From NCBI RefSeq assembly GCF_040581415.1, contig NZ_CP114014.1, forward strand, positions 2,294,001-2,358,000: DNA of 64,000 nucleotides. The letters run 5' to 3'. Positions within the stretch are counted from its first letter, which is position 1, and every line of letters starts with the position of its first letter. Positions 15,665 to 24,959 of this stretch are shown piece after piece. The notes beneath the pieces were generated by a model that was given only the letters and a program-made list of their open reading frames with translations, was not told where the DNA came from and searched no databases. Source of the DNA: Paraconexibacter sp040581415 (GTDB lineage: Bacteria; Actinomycetota; Thermoleophilia; Solirubrobacterales; Solirubrobacteraceae). The position numbers and the translations under genes are program-made.

Positions 15665-17788
15665 TTGCCGTCCCGTTTCGCCGACCCCGAGCCGCTGACC
15701 GACGCCGACCTGCGGGCGGCGCCGGTGCGCTACCCGCGGCCCTCGCGGCTGTCCGAGCCGCTCGACTGGGCGATCCCGACGGTCGGGGAGGCAGCGGTGC
15801 TGCTCGGCCTGGAGACCGTCGGGCAGCTGCTGAGCCACCTCCCGCGCGCCAGCGGTGAGGGGCGGACGATCGAGGAGCTCGTCGAGGACGAGGTCGCGAC
15901 GGTCGTCGTCGAGGTCCGCCGGATCACGTCCCGGCCGGTCCGCCGCCGCGGGATGAAGCCGCTGGTGCAGGCGGTCGTCGTGGACGGCACGGGGGTCATG
16001 CAGGCCACGTTCTTCAACCAGCCGTGGCTGCAGCACCAGTACAAGGCCGGCACGCGCCTGGTGCTGGCGGGCAAGTACCAGGGCGGACAGCGCTTCCGGG
16101 TGAACTCGCACGCCGTCACCGACCAGCTGGTCGCGACCGGTGCGGCCGTCGCCCAGTACCCGGCGACCAAGGGCATCACGTCGATCCAGATCCTCGCCGC
16201 CGTGCAGGCGCAGCGCGCGCACCTGCAGGACTTCGCGGACCCGCTCCCGCCGGACCTCATCCGCGCCGAGCGGCTGCCCGACAAGGTCACGGCGCTGGCC
16301 GCCGCCCACTTCGGCGACCACGAGGGTGGCCGGCGCCGGCTCGCGTTCGACGAGCTGCTCGTGGATCAGATCGTCCAGCTGCGTCTCCGGGCGCAGCGGC
16401 GCGGCGCGCACGTGGCGAAGGCGCTCGACGCGCCGCCGACGGTGAGTGCCCACTGGCGCGCGGAGCTCCTGCCGTTCGCGCCGACCGGGGACCAGGCCCG
16501 TGCGATGGACGAGGTGGATGACGACCTGGCGCGGGACAGGCCGATGCAGCGGCTGCTGATGGGCGAGGTCGGCTCGGGCAAGACGGTCGTCGCCCTGCAC
16601 GCGCTGATGCGGGCGGTGGACGCGGGCCGGCAGGGGGTGCTGATGGCGCCGACCGAGACGCTGGCCGAGCAGCACTTCGCCACGTTGTGCTCGCTGCTGC
16701 CGGGGCTCGACGACACCGGGCTGCTGGCGGGCGCCGGCGCGGGCGTGAAGGGCGCCCTGCTCACCGGGTCGACCACCACAGCGCGTCGCCGGGACCTGCT
16801 GGCGCGGCTGGCGTCGGGGGACCTCGACCTCGTCGTCGGCACCCACGCCCTGATCGAGCCCGACGTCGCCTTCGCCGACCTGGCGCTCGCGGTCGTGGAC
16901 GAGCAGCACCGCTTCGGCGTCCGGCAGCGGTCGGCGCTCGACGCGAAGGCGCGGCCGGGTCACCTGCCGCACGTCCTGCACATGACGGCCACCCCGATCC
17001 CGCGGACGCTGCGCCTGGCGTCCTTCGGCGCGCTGGACGTCACCGCGCTGCGCGAGCTGCCGAAGGGCCGCCAGCCGATCTCGACGCACGTCGTCAGCGG
17101 GGAGCGCGGCCGCGAGCGCGCCTACGAACGGCTGCGGGAGGAGCTGCGTGCCGGCCGGCAGGCGTTCGTCGTCTGCCCGCTGGTGTCCGAGTCCGAGGCG
17201 CTGGCCGCCCGGGCGGCGACCGCCGAGTACGAGCGGCTGCAGGCCGGGGAGCTCGTCGACTTCCGCGTCGTGCTGATGCACGGGCAGATGAAGTCGCGCG
17301 AGAAGGCCGCCGTGATGGCGGCGTTCGCGGCCCGGGAGGCGGACGTCCTCGTCGCCACGACCGTGATCGAGGTCGGCATCGACGTGCCCAACGCGACGGC
17401 CATGCTGGTCGAGGACGCCGAGCGCTACGGCATCTCGCAGCTGCACCAGCTGCGCGGCCGGGTGGGCAGGGGGGAGCACGCGTCGCTCTGCCTGCTGTTC
17501 GGGCCGGCGGACTCCCGGCGCCTGCAGGCGCTGGCGGAGCACACCGACGGCTTCCGCCTGGCCGAGATCGACCTCGAGCTGCGCGGGGAGGGCGAGATCA
17601 CCGGCACCCGCCAGTCCGGCATGGCCCGGCATCGCTTCGCGCGGCTGCCGGAGGACGGGGAGCTGCTGGCGCTCGCCCACGAGCGTGCGCAGCTGCTGCT
17701 GGACGCGGACCCGTCGCTCTCGGCGGTCGACCACGAGCTGCTGGCCGAGGAGGTCGCGCTGATCGAGTCAGCGGCGATCTCGGCGTAG
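15665..17788 (+). CDS. recG: ATP-dependent DNA helicase RecG
   Basis: About 707 residues from a TTG start, normal for RecG. The N-terminal wedge/OB region (about 50-160) precedes the SF2 helicase core: Walker A GEVGSGKTVV, box DEQHRFG (the RecG form of DExx), SAT-type motif HMTATPIPRTLR, then VCPLVSESEAL, DVLVATTVIEVGIDVPNATA and QLRGRVGRG. RecG remodels stalled forks and branched DNA. The C-terminal LRGEGEITGTRQSG is also typical. The TTG is the first start in frame after the preceding terminator; a slightly later start is possible. Confidence 0.96.
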   Translation: MPSRFADPEPLTDADLRAAPVRYPRPSRLSEPLDWAIPTVGEAAVLLGLETVGQLLSHLPRASGEGRTIEELVEDEVATVVVEVRRITSRPVRRRGMKPLVQAVVVDGTGVMQATFFNQPWLQHQYKAGTRLVLAGKYQGGQRFRVNSHAVTDQLVATGAAVAQYPATKGITSIQILAAVQAQRAHLQDFADPLPPDLIRAERLPDKVTALAAAHFGDHEGGRRRLAFDELLVDQIVQLRLRAQRRGAHVAKALDAPPTVSAHWRAELLPFAPTGDQARAMDEVDDDLARDRPMQRLLMGEVGSGKTVVALHALMRAVDAGRQGVLMAPTETLAEQHFATLCSLLPGLDDTGLLAGAGAGVKGALLTGSTTTARRRDLLARLASGDLDLVVGTHALIEPDVAFADLALAVVDEQHRFGVRQRSALDAKARPGHLPHVLHMTATPIPRTLRLASFGALDVTALRELPKGRQPISTHVVSGERGRERAYERLREELRAGRQAFVVCPLVSESEALAARAATAEYERLQAGELVDFRVVLMHGQMKSREKAAVMAAFAAREADVLVATTVIEVGIDVPNATAMLVEDAERYGISQLHQLRGRVGRGEHASLCLLFGPADSRRLQALAEHTDGFRLAEIDLELRGEGEITGTRQSGMARHRFARLPEDGELLALAHERAQLLLDADPSLSAVDHELLAEEVALIESAAISA

Positions 17789-17904
17789 CACTGCGCGCGC
17801 TCGGCAGCTGGAAGTCCGAACGCGGGCGGCCGCTGTCAGGTTGTGCACCACATCGTGGGCAGAAGCTGACATCGGGGCCGGCGGCGAGGCGGCACGTCCG
17901 CGGC

Positions 17905-17910
17905 TAGGGT
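17905..17910 (+). promoter_or_regulatory. -10 box TAGGGT of rsmD
   Basis: TAGGGT ends 7 nt before the rsmD ATG, with no Shine-Dalgarno sequence between, consistent with a leaderless mRNA. Confidence 0.55.
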
Positions 17911-17917
17911 TCCTCCG

Positions 17918-18466
17918 ATGCGCGTGATCGCCGGAGCCTGGCGCGGCCGTCGCCTCGTCGCCCCGCCCGGGGATCACACGCGCCCGACCGCCGACCGCGT
18001 CCGCGAGGCCGTCTTCTCGATGCTCGGCCCGCTGGACGAGGACATGCGCGTCCTCGACCTCTTCGCGGGCAGCGGAGCGATGGGGATCGAAGCCCTCTCC
18101 CGGGGCGCCGGAACCGCGCGCTTCTGCGACGAGGACCGGGCCGCGGTCACCGCGATCCGGGCGAACCTGGCCACCCTCGACGCCGGGCCGGACGTCGCCA
18201 CGGTGGTGCGCTCGGACGCGCAACGTCTGTTGCAGGAGGCGGCCCGGGCCGCAGAGGCATACGATCTGGTCTTCCTGGATCCGCCCTACCAGCTCGCCGA
18301 GGAGCTCGGGCCGGCACTGCAGGACGACGTGGCCGCTGTCCTGGCCGCCGGTGGACGGGTCGTCACCGAGTCCGGACGCCGCCGCCCCATGACACTCGAC
18401 CGCCTCCCGATGAGCAAAGAACGCCGTTACGGCACCACCCTGATCCGGATCCACCTGCATGCCTGA
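17918..18466 (+). CDS. rsmD: 16S rRNA (guanine966-N2)-methyltransferase
   Basis: 182 residues. Starts MRVIAGAWRGRRLVAPPG, the family's N-terminus, then the cofactor motif VLDLFAGSGAMGIEALSRG and the catalytic FLDPPYQL near residue 118. It methylates G966 of 16S rRNA with S-adenosylmethionine. It overlaps coaD by 8 bp, the order found across Actinobacteria and Firmicutes. Confidence 0.95.
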   Translation: MRVIAGAWRGRRLVAPPGDHTRPTADRVREAVFSMLGPLDEDMRVLDLFAGSGAMGIEALSRGAGTARFCDEDRAAVTAIRANLATLDAGPDVATVVRSDAQRLLQEAARAAEAYDLVFLDPPYQLAEELGPALQDDVAAVLAAGGRVVTESGRRRPMTLDRLPMSKERRYGTTLIRIHLHA

Positions 18467-18971
18467 CACGCCTTCAAAGAAGTCCCTCGCCGTCTGCCCG
18501 GGGTCCTACGACCCCATAACCAACGGCCATCTCGACGTCATCGCCCGCGCGGCGCATGTGTTCGACGAGGTCGTCGTGGCCGTCGTCAACCTGTCCGTGC
18601 GCAAGAACAAGCCGCTCTTCGACATCGACGAGCGGCTGTCGTTCATCGAGGACGGGACGGCCCACCTGGACAACGTCCGGGCCGAGCCGTTCGACGTCCT
18701 CGTGGTCGAGTTCGCCCGGCGCGTCGGTGCTCGCGCGATCGTCAAGGGACTGCGCGCGATCTCCGACTTCGAGTACGAGTTCGAGATGAACCAGCTCAAC
18801 CGCATCCAGGCCCCTGACGTGGACACGTTCTACGTCATGGCCTCACCGCAGTACAGTTTCCTGAGTTCCAGCGGCGTCAAAGAGCTCGCGACGTTCGGTG
18901 GGACGATCGACGGTCTCGTTCCGCCACGGGTGGCAACGCGCTTGCAAGAAGAGTTGTCGCGTCGCTCGTAG
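18459..18971 (+). CDS. coaD: Phosphopantetheine adenylyltransferase
   Basis: 170 residues. The nucleotidyltransferase signature CPGSYDPITNGHLDVIARA carries the TxGH-type motif, KGLRAISDFEYEFEMNQLNR is the substrate-binding region, and FLSSSGVKE matches the second ATP motif. It makes dephospho-CoA from 4'-phosphopantetheine and ATP, the penultimate step of CoA synthesis. The ATG lies within the rsmD end, so translation is probably coupled. Confidence 0.97.
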   Translation: MPDTPSKKSLAVCPGSYDPITNGHLDVIARAAHVFDEVVVAVVNLSVRKNKPLFDIDERLSFIEDGTAHLDNVRAEPFDVLVVEFARRVGARAIVKGLRAISDFEYEFEMNQLNRIQAPDVDTFYVMASPQYSFLSSSGVKELATFGGTIDGLVPPRVATRLQEELSRRS

Positions 18972-19011
18972 TGCAGGAACGTCCGTGAACAGCACGAAAT
19001 AAGGCGAACCC

Positions 19012-19476
19012 ATGGACGTCCTGGTCCTCATTGACAAGCTCGACGATCTCGTCCACAACGCCAAGCCGGTGCCGCTCAGCGACACCGTCCGCGTGGACAA
19101 AGAAGAGATCTACGACATCCTCGATCAGATGCGCGCCACGATCCCTGAGGAGATCAAGCAGGCGCGCTGGATCGTCAAGGAGCGTCAGGAGATGCTCGCG
19201 GAGGCCAAGCGCGAAGCCGAGCGCATCATCAAGGAAGCGCGCGAGAAGCAGGACCAGTTGATCTCCCAGGAGGAGATCACCAAGCAGGCCGAGCGCGCCG
19301 CCGAGGACATCATCGAGGACGCGCGGGCCCGTGAGCGCGAGATCCGGCTCGGCGCGGAGGACTACGCCGACGAGATCCTCAACACGCTCGAGGTCAACCT
19401 CTCGAAGTTCATCGCCGCCGTCGGCCGCGGGCGCGAGCGCCTGCAGGGCAAGGACGAGCCGGCCGAAGTCGGCTAG
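19012..19476 (+). CDS. SepIVA-like coiled-coil protein
   Basis: 154 residues. A short N-terminal part (VLVLIDKLDDLVHNAKPVPL, then VDKEEIYDILDQMRATIPEE) is followed by a long charged coiled coil (about residues 60-120) and a C-terminal NTLEVNLSKFIAAVGRGRER. This pattern and the position after coaD and upstream of yceD/rpmF match mycobacterial SepIVA (Rv2927c type), a DivIVA-like cell-division and polar-growth protein, but the coil is much shorter than in mycobacteria. AAGGCG before the ATG is a fair ribosome-binding site. Homology to SepIVA is my reading and needs a search. Confidence 0.7.
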   Translation: MDVLVLIDKLDDLVHNAKPVPLSDTVRVDKEEIYDILDQMRATIPEEIKQARWIVKERQEMLAEAKREAERIIKEAREKQDQLISQEEITKQAERAAEDIIEDARAREREIRLGAEDYADEILNTLEVNLSKFIAAVGRGRERLQGKDEPAEVG

Positions 19477-19494
19477 CGCGCGGCGAGCGCGCCG

Positions 19495-20280
19495 GTGTCG
19501 GACGGACCGGATCCACGCCCGTCCTGGGACGGGCAGTCGCGGCTGGACGCCGAGCTCAGCCGCCGTACGCCGTCCGGCCGCGCGCGGAAGGCCACGAGCG
19601 CGGGCGCTGCCGTCCCCCGCGGCTGGGCCCCCGACGTGTCCAGCGACGCCGGCCTGCGTGAGCTCGTCCGCAAGATCGACGCGTCGCCGCCGACGTTCCA
19701 GCGCGGCTTCGAGACGCTTGCCGCACTGCCGGAGCTGAAGCACGCCGGTGGTGTCTCGCGGGCGGACGACGTGCTGGCGAACCTCGCGGCGGCGAGCGGG
19801 GCTGTCGGCGGTGGCGCGGCACTGCTGTGGGCGGGCTGGGCGGTCGTCGCCGAGTCGCCCCCGGGCCTGGTGGCGCTGCTGGCGGTGATCGGCGTGGTGA
19901 TCTTCCTGGCTGCGATGGGCGGGATGATGTTCGGCGTCGACCGGGGCCGCGAGCTGCCGATCGAGGCGGACGGCCGGACCGTGGCTCGCGTGCTGCCGCC
20001 GGCGGGTGCGGGCGGACGCCTGTTCGTGCGGGTCCGGCGGGACGGCGGCGACACCGCGGTCTCCCTGATCCACCTGGCGCTGCGACCCGGCTCGGCGTAC
20101 GAGGGGCGCATCGAGTGGCGCACGGTCGCCGACCAGCGCTTCGGTCGCGGCGAGGAGCTCCTACTGGAGGACTGCGTCGCGGAGTGGAGCGAGCTCGCCG
20201 CCGTCCACGCCCACCTGGACCGCCGCGGGATCGCCGCGGCGGACAAGGCGGCCGCGCTGGCGCGGCACCTCAGCCGCTGA
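19495..20280 (+). CDS. Membrane protein of unknown function with a hydrophobic hairpin
   Basis: 261 residues from GTG, 18 bp after the SepIVA-like gene. An N-terminal cytoplasmic part of about 90 residues precedes two close hydrophobic segments (GAVGGGAALLWAGWAVVA and LVALLAVIGVVIFLAAMGGM, about 100-148). A C-terminal domain of beta then alpha character follows (GRLFVRVRRDGGDTAVSLIH, then LAAVHAHLDRRGIAAADKAA). Both termini would lie in the cytoplasm. No family was recognised. It begins a block that separates sepIVA from yceD. Confidence 0.65.
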   Translation: MSDGPDPRPSWDGQSRLDAELSRRTPSGRARKATSAGAAVPRGWAPDVSSDAGLRELVRKIDASPPTFQRGFETLAALPELKHAGGVSRADDVLANLAAASGAVGGGAALLWAGWAVVAESPPGLVALLAVIGVVIFLAAMGGMMFGVDRGRELPIEADGRTVARVLPPAGAGGRLFVRVRRDGGDTAVSLIHLALRPGSAYEGRIEWRTVADQRFGRGEELLLEDCVAEWSELAAVHAHLDRRGIAAADKAAALARHLSR

Positions 20281-20303
20281 CGCTCGCCGGCGCCCTCCAG
20301 CTC

Positions 20304-20309
20304 TACGCT
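20304..20309 (+). promoter_or_regulatory. -10 box TACGCT of a leaderless gene
   Basis: TACGCT ends exactly 6 nt before the GTG at 20316 and lies between two unknown genes. Confidence 0.6.
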
Positions 20310-20315
20310 GGGGTC

Positions 20316-20645
20316 GTGAGCGGTGGCAGCCCCCTCGAGGACGAGTTCGACAGCGCGAAGCCGCCCGCGGAGCCCGATGAGCTGCGTGAGGCGGGACGTG
20401 ACCTGCCGGGACCGACGCGCCCGGACAAGATCTCGATCTGGCCCGTCGAGCGCGACCGCTTCGGCATCGACGTCCTCTACCACGGGACCACCGGTTTCCG
20501 GCGGGCCGACCAGGTGCAGCGCCAGCTGGAGGACTCCGGGGTGGCCGCGATGCTGCGACAGGAGCACGGAGACGGCTGGATCGTCCGCTTCGGTCCGGTT
20601 GAGCGCGGCCAGATGCTGACCGTGCTCAACGGCTTCGTGTGGTGA
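20316..20645 (+). CDS. Small protein of unknown function
   Basis: 109 residues from GTG. The first 35 residues are acidic and Pro-rich (probably disordered). The rest looks like one small alpha/beta domain: ISIWPVERDRFGIDVLYHGT, TTGFRRADQVQRQLEDSGVA, MLRQEHGDGWIVRFGPVERG and a final LTVLNGFVW. No catalytic residues stand out and no family was recognised. The start is supported by a -10 box 6 nt upstream. A strong hairpin follows the stop. Confidence 0.65.
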   Translation: MSGGSPLEDEFDSAKPPAEPDELREAGRDLPGPTRPDKISIWPVERDRFGIDVLYHGTTGFRRADQVQRQLEDSGVAAMLRQEHGDGWIVRFGPVERGQMLTVLNGFVW

Positions 20646-20650
20646 CGCGG

Positions 20651-20670
20651 CCGGCCGGCGGGCCGGCCGG
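20651..20670 (+). terminator. Hairpin upstream of sbcD
   Basis: CCGGCCGG (20651-20658) and CCGGCCGG (20663-20670) with a 4-nt loop, 5 nt after the stop of the small unknown gene. Confidence 0.5.
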
Positions 20671-20784
20671 ATCTGCGCCGTCGGCAACGCGCCTTGCAGC
20701 GGATCTGCAGCGCCGGTGCGGAGAAAGCGCGCGAGCGGGCATCGAGTGTCAGCTTCCGTCCGCCCCGCTCGACACCCTCGTGCG

Positions 20785-21918
20785 ATGCGGTTCCTGCACA
20801 CAGCCGACTGGCACCTCGGGCGCTCCTTCCACGGTGCCTCGCTGATCGACGCGCAGGCGGCCTGGGTCGACTGGCTGGTCGACACCGCACGCGAGAGCAG
20901 GCCGGACGCGGTCCTCGTCAGCGGGGACGTCTACGATCGCGCGCTGCCGCCGGTCGACGCGGTCCGGCTCGCGGACGACGCGCTGAAGCGTCTCGTCGAG
21001 GTCGCGCCGGTCGTGATGATCAGCGGCAACCACGATTCCGCGACACGGCTGGGGTTCGGCGCGGGCATGTTCGCGGACGCCGGGCTGCACCTGCGGACGG
21101 ACGTGTCGCAGATCGGCGACCCCGTCGTCGTCGGGCAGGCGGCGATCTACGGCATCCCGTACCTGGAGCCGGACGTCGCGCGCCCGCTGCTGGGCGTGGA
21201 GGCGCGCGGGCACGGGCCGGTCATGGCCGCGGCGATGGAGCGCGTGCGGGCCGATCTGGCCACGCGGCCGAACGTCACGCGGGCCGTGGTGCTCGCGCAC
21301 GCCTTCGTGGCGGGCGGGGCCGAGTCGTCCAGCGAGCGCGACCTGGCCGTGGGCGGCGCCGCCAGCATCCCGGGGTCGATCTTCGCGGGCGTCGACTACG
21401 TCGCGCTCGGGCACCTGCACGCTCCGCAGCGGGTGGGTGGTCGCGCACGCTACGCGGGGTCGCCGGTGGCGTTCTCGTTCTCCGAGGCGGGCCACGCCAA
21501 GTCGGTGGCGCTCGTGGACCTCGACGGCGCTGTGCCGGCGGTGGAGCTGCTGCCGTGTCCGGTCGCCCGACCGCTCGCGGTGCTCCGCGGGGAGCTGGAG
21601 ACGTTGCTCGCGGACCCGGCCCTCACCGGGGCCGAGGACGCCTGGGTCCAGGTCACGCTGACCGACGCCGCTCGTCCCGCCGAGGCGATGGAGCGGCTGC
21701 GGGCCCGGTTCCCGCACGCCGTCGTCCTTGCCTTCGAGCCGTCGGGCGTCGTGGCCCGGTCCGAGGAGTCCTACGCCGTCCGCCTGCGCGGGCTCGACGA
21801 CCGTGAGCTGGCCGCGGCGTTCGTCGAGGACGTCCGCGGCGCCGGCCCGTCGGCGGCCGAGCAGCGCCTGCTCGATGACGCGCTCAGCGCGCACCGAGTG
21901 GCCGAGGCGGTGAGCTGA
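20785..21918 (+). CDS. sbcD: Nuclease subunit SbcD (Mre11-like)
   Basis: 377 residues from ATG; the upstream frame extension has no support. The metallophosphoesterase motifs are in order: MRFLHTADWHLGRSFHG, VLVSGDVYDRALPP, VMISGNHDSATRL, VLAHAFVAGG (with the metal-binding His) and DYVALGHLHAPQ. The C-terminal part is the capping domain. With SbcC it forms the SbcCD complex that opens hairpins and blocked DNA ends using Mn2+ and ATP. sbcC follows after 4 bp. Confidence 0.96.
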   Translation: MRFLHTADWHLGRSFHGASLIDAQAAWVDWLVDTARESRPDAVLVSGDVYDRALPPVDAVRLADDALKRLVEVAPVVMISGNHDSATRLGFGAGMFADAGLHLRTDVSQIGDPVVVGQAAIYGIPYLEPDVARPLLGVEARGHGPVMAAAMERVRADLATRPNVTRAVVLAHAFVAGGAESSSERDLAVGGAASIPGSIFAGVDYVALGHLHAPQRVGGRARYAGSPVAFSFSEAGHAKSVALVDLDGAVPAVELLPCPVARPLAVLRGELETLLADPALTGAEDAWVQVTLTDAARPAEAMERLRARFPHAVVLAFEPSGVVARSEESYAVRLRGLDDRELAAAFVEDVRGAGPSAAEQRLLDDALSAHRVAEAVS

Positions 21919-21922
21919 CCCC

Positions 21923-24886
21923 GTGCGTCTGCACCATCTCCGCGTCCAGGCGCTGCAGGCGTTCGCGGCCGCGGCCGAGGTCGACTTCGACACGCTGTCC
22001 GATGCGGGCTTGTTCCTGCTGCACGGCGAGACGGGCGCCGGCAAGACCACGCTCCTCGACGCCGTCTGCTTCGCGCTCTACGGAAAGCTGCCGGGGGCGC
22101 GGGGCGGGGACGCGCGCGAGCGGGCGGACCTGGCCGGCGCGGACGTCCCGACCGAGGTCGTCCTCGAGCTCACGCTCCGGGGCGAGCGCCTGCGGATCAC
22201 GCGCAGCCCGCGACAGGAGCGCCCGAAGCAGCGCGGCACCGGCACGACGATGGTCGCGCCCACGGTGCTGCTGGAGGCCATCGCCCCCGACGGCGGCGCC
22301 CGGGCACTCGCGAACCGCGTCGAGGAGGTCCAGCACGAGCTCGACCGCCTGCTCGGCATGAACCGCGACCAGTTCTGCCAGGTCGTCCTGCTGCCCCAGG
22401 GGCAGTTCGCGCGGTTCCTGCACGCCCGCAGCGATGAACGGGAGGAGCTGCTGGCCCGGCTCTTCGGGACCGAGCGCTTCGAGGAGGCCGAACGCTGGCT
22501 CGCCGACCGGCGCCGGCAGGCCGACGAGGCGCTCCGCGGCGCGCTGCAGACGCTGCGCGACCTGGCCTCGCGGGTCGGGCAGGTCCTCGACGCCGAGCCG
22601 CCGGACGGCTGGGAGGACCAGCCGCCGCTGCTCGCCGCCTGGGCGGACGACGCCCAGGTCCTGGCGGACGCGGACCGCGCCGTCGCCGAAGAGGTCTGCA
22701 CCGATGCGGCGGCCGCGCGGTCGGGTGCCGACGCGGCACTGCAGGCCGTGCGGGTGCAGCTCGAGCGGCGGGTCCGCCATGCCCGTGCTGCGCGCGAGCT
22801 CGACGACTTCGAGGCCGGCAGCGAGGCCCGGGCCGCCGACGCCGTCCGCCTCGAGCGGGCACGGTCGGCGGCGGCGGTGGCGCCGCTGCTGCGGGTCGCG
22901 GCCACGACCGCTGAGACGGCGAACACGGCGGACGAGGTCGCGGCCGGGGCGTGCGGGGCGGTCGGCGGCTGCGACCGCGAGCCCCCCGCGCTGCGCGCGC
23001 AGGCGGCCGGTGCACGGACGGCGGCAGGGGAGGCAGGCGGTCTGGCGACGGTGGAGCGGCAGGTCGCAGCGCGAGCGACCGCGCTCGCCGCGGCCGGCCG
23101 GGAGCAGATCGGCCTCCGTGACCGGGTGAGCGGTGCGGACACGTGGCTTGCGGCCGCGGTCGCCCGCCGGGCCGAAGCCCAGGCGATGGTCGAGGCCGGC
23201 CGCTTGGCCCTGGCCCGCCGCGAGGAGCACGCCGACGCCGCGGCCGCCGCCGTTGCCCGCGTGGAGGCCGCGACCCGCCGCGATGCGGCGCAGGACCGGC
23301 GCGAGGCCGCACTGCGCGCCGTCGTGACGGCGAAGGACGCCGAGCGCGAGCAGGTCGACCGCTGGCTCGCGCTGCGCGAAGCCCGCCTGGAGGGCATGGC
23401 CGCCGAGCTTGCGGCGACGCTCGACGACGACGTGCCGTGCCCGGTGTGCGGATCGGTGGAGCACCCCGAGCCGGCGGCGCACCTGGTGCGCGGCCGCGTG
23501 ACCGCCGCCGAGGAGGACGCGGCGAAGGCCGTGGTCGACGCCGCCCGCGAGGCCTCCCGGGTCGCCGAACGCGCGGTGGCCGACATCGACGCGCTGCTGG
23601 CCGCCGCGGTCGCCGTCGCCGGGGAGGCGTCGCTGCTCGACCTCACCGTCCAGGCCGACTGGGCCGCGGCGCAGTCCGCGGCGACGGACCAGGCCGCGTC
23701 CGGGGCGGCGACGGCCGATCGTGCGCTCGGTGAGCTCACGGCCGAGCAGGCCGGCGTCGAGCATGAGCGCAGGACGGCCGCGGAAGCCTGCGCGGCGCTC
23801 GAGGCGCGCGTCGCGGAGCTCGAGGCGACGCAGGCCGACGAGACCACGCGCCTGCGGGCGGCGCTCGACGGCGCCGAGACGGTGGTCGGTCGGGTGCATG
23901 CACTGGAGGCCCGCGCGGCGGCGTTCGACGCGGCGGCCGCGGCCGTCGAGCAGGCCGCGGTCGCCCGTGAGGAGGCCCTCAACGCCCAGGCCCGCGCGGT
24001 GGCGGCGGCGGTCGAGGCCGGGTTCGACGGTCCGGACGACGCCGCCGGGGCGGTGCTCGACCCGCGCGCGATGACCGCGCTCGAGGCCGGCATCCGCGCC
24101 CACCACGACGGCCTTGCGGAGCGCCGTGCGTTGCTCGGGGACCCCGAGCTCGTCGCTGCCGTCACGGCACCGGATCCGGACGAGCCGGCCGCGATGGCCG
24201 CCGCCCGGGCGGCCGCGGCCGCCGACGCCGAGGCAGGCCACGCGCTGGAACGCGTCCGCGGCAGGGCCGAGGGGCTGCGCGCCCTGCGCCGCGAGCTCCA
24301 GCGCTGCCTGGAGAGCCACGGTCCCGCCGCCGAGGAGGCGGCGACGGTCCGCGCGGTCGCGACGCTCGTGGACGGCACCTCCTCCCAGAACCGCAAGCGC
24401 ATGCGGCTGCGCGCATACGTGCTGGCCGCCCGCCTGGAGGAGATCGCCGCCGCCGCGTCGGTCCGCCTGGAGCGGATGACCGACGGGCGCTACACCCTGG
24501 TGCTCGACGACGAGCGGGCGTCGCACGGCCGGCGGAGCGGACTCGGGCTGCGGGTGGTCGACGGGTGGAGCGGCCGCGACCGTCAGCCGGCGTCGCTCTC
24601 CGGCGGCGAGACCTTCCAGGCGAGCCTCGCGCTCGCGCTCGGCCTGGCCGACGTGGTGGCGGCCGAGGCCGGGGGTGCGCGGCTGGAGACGCTGTTCGTG
24701 GACGAGGGCTTCGGGTCGCTCGACGAGCGCGCGCTCGACAACGCCCTCGAGGTCCTCGACCGGCTCCGCGAGGGCGGGCGCGCCGTCGGCGTCGTGTCGC
24801 ACGTCGCCGAGCTGCGCCAGCGCATCACCGCGCAGGTCCACGTCATCAAGGACCGCGAGGGCTCGCGGGTGCAGCAGACGGTCTGA
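21923..24886 (+). CDS. sbcC: Nuclease subunit SbcC (Rad50-like)
   Basis: 987 residues from GTG. The N-terminal ATPase half has Walker A HGETGAGKTTLLDAVCFALY and the Q-loop VVLLPQGQFARFLHA. Two long Ala/Glu/Arg-rich coiled coils flank a zinc hook, DDDVPCPVCGSVEHPE, near residue 510. The C-terminal half has the ABC signature SLSGGETFQASLALALGLAD, Walker B LFVDEGFGSLDER and the H-loop VVSHVAELR. It partners SbcD in an SMC-like repair nuclease. The coils are extremely Ala-rich but the frame is intact. Confidence 0.96.
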   Translation: MRLHHLRVQALQAFAAAAEVDFDTLSDAGLFLLHGETGAGKTTLLDAVCFALYGKLPGARGGDARERADLAGADVPTEVVLELTLRGERLRITRSPRQERPKQRGTGTTMVAPTVLLEAIAPDGGARALANRVEEVQHELDRLLGMNRDQFCQVVLLPQGQFARFLHARSDEREELLARLFGTERFEEAERWLADRRRQADEALRGALQTLRDLASRVGQVLDAEPPDGWEDQPPLLAAWADDAQVLADADRAVAEEVCTDAAAARSGADAALQAVRVQLERRVRHARAARELDDFEAGSEARAADAVRLERARSAAAVAPLLRVAATTAETANTADEVAAGACGAVGGCDREPPALRAQAAGARTAAGEAGGLATVERQVAARATALAAAGREQIGLRDRVSGADTWLAAAVARRAEAQAMVEAGRLALARREEHADAAAAAVARVEAATRRDAAQDRREAALRAVVTAKDAEREQVDRWLALREARLEGMAAELAATLDDDVPCPVCGSVEHPEPAAHLVRGRVTAAEEDAAKAVVDAAREASRVAERAVADIDALLAAAVAVAGEASLLDLTVQADWAAAQSAATDQAASGAATADRALGELTAEQAGVEHERRTAAEACAALEARVAELEATQADETTRLRAALDGAETVVGRVHALEARAAAFDAAAAAVEQAAVAREEALNAQARAVAAAVEAGFDGPDDAAGAVLDPRAMTALEAGIRAHHDGLAERRALLGDPELVAAVTAPDPDEPAAMAAARAAAAADAEAGHALERVRGRAEGLRALRRELQRCLESHGPAAEEAATVRAVATLVDGTSSQNRKRMRLRAYVLAARLEEIAAAASVRLERMTDGRYTLVLDDERASHGRRSGLGLRVVDGWSGRDRQPASLSGGETFQASLALALGLADVVAAEAGGARLETLFVDEGFGSLDERALDNALEVLDRLREGGRAVGVVSHVAELRQRITAQVHVIKDREGSRVQQTV

Positions 24887-24959
24887 CCCGCCGTTCATCC
24901 GGCGCGCGCCGAGCCCCCGGGGCCGTTCCCGCCCCGCGCCCGCCGGACCTACGAGCCGT

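Noticed and set aside
17834..17871. TGTCAG...CTGACA inverted pair before rsmD
   Set aside because: Only 6-bp arms spaced 26 nt apart; expected by chance in this GC-rich gap.
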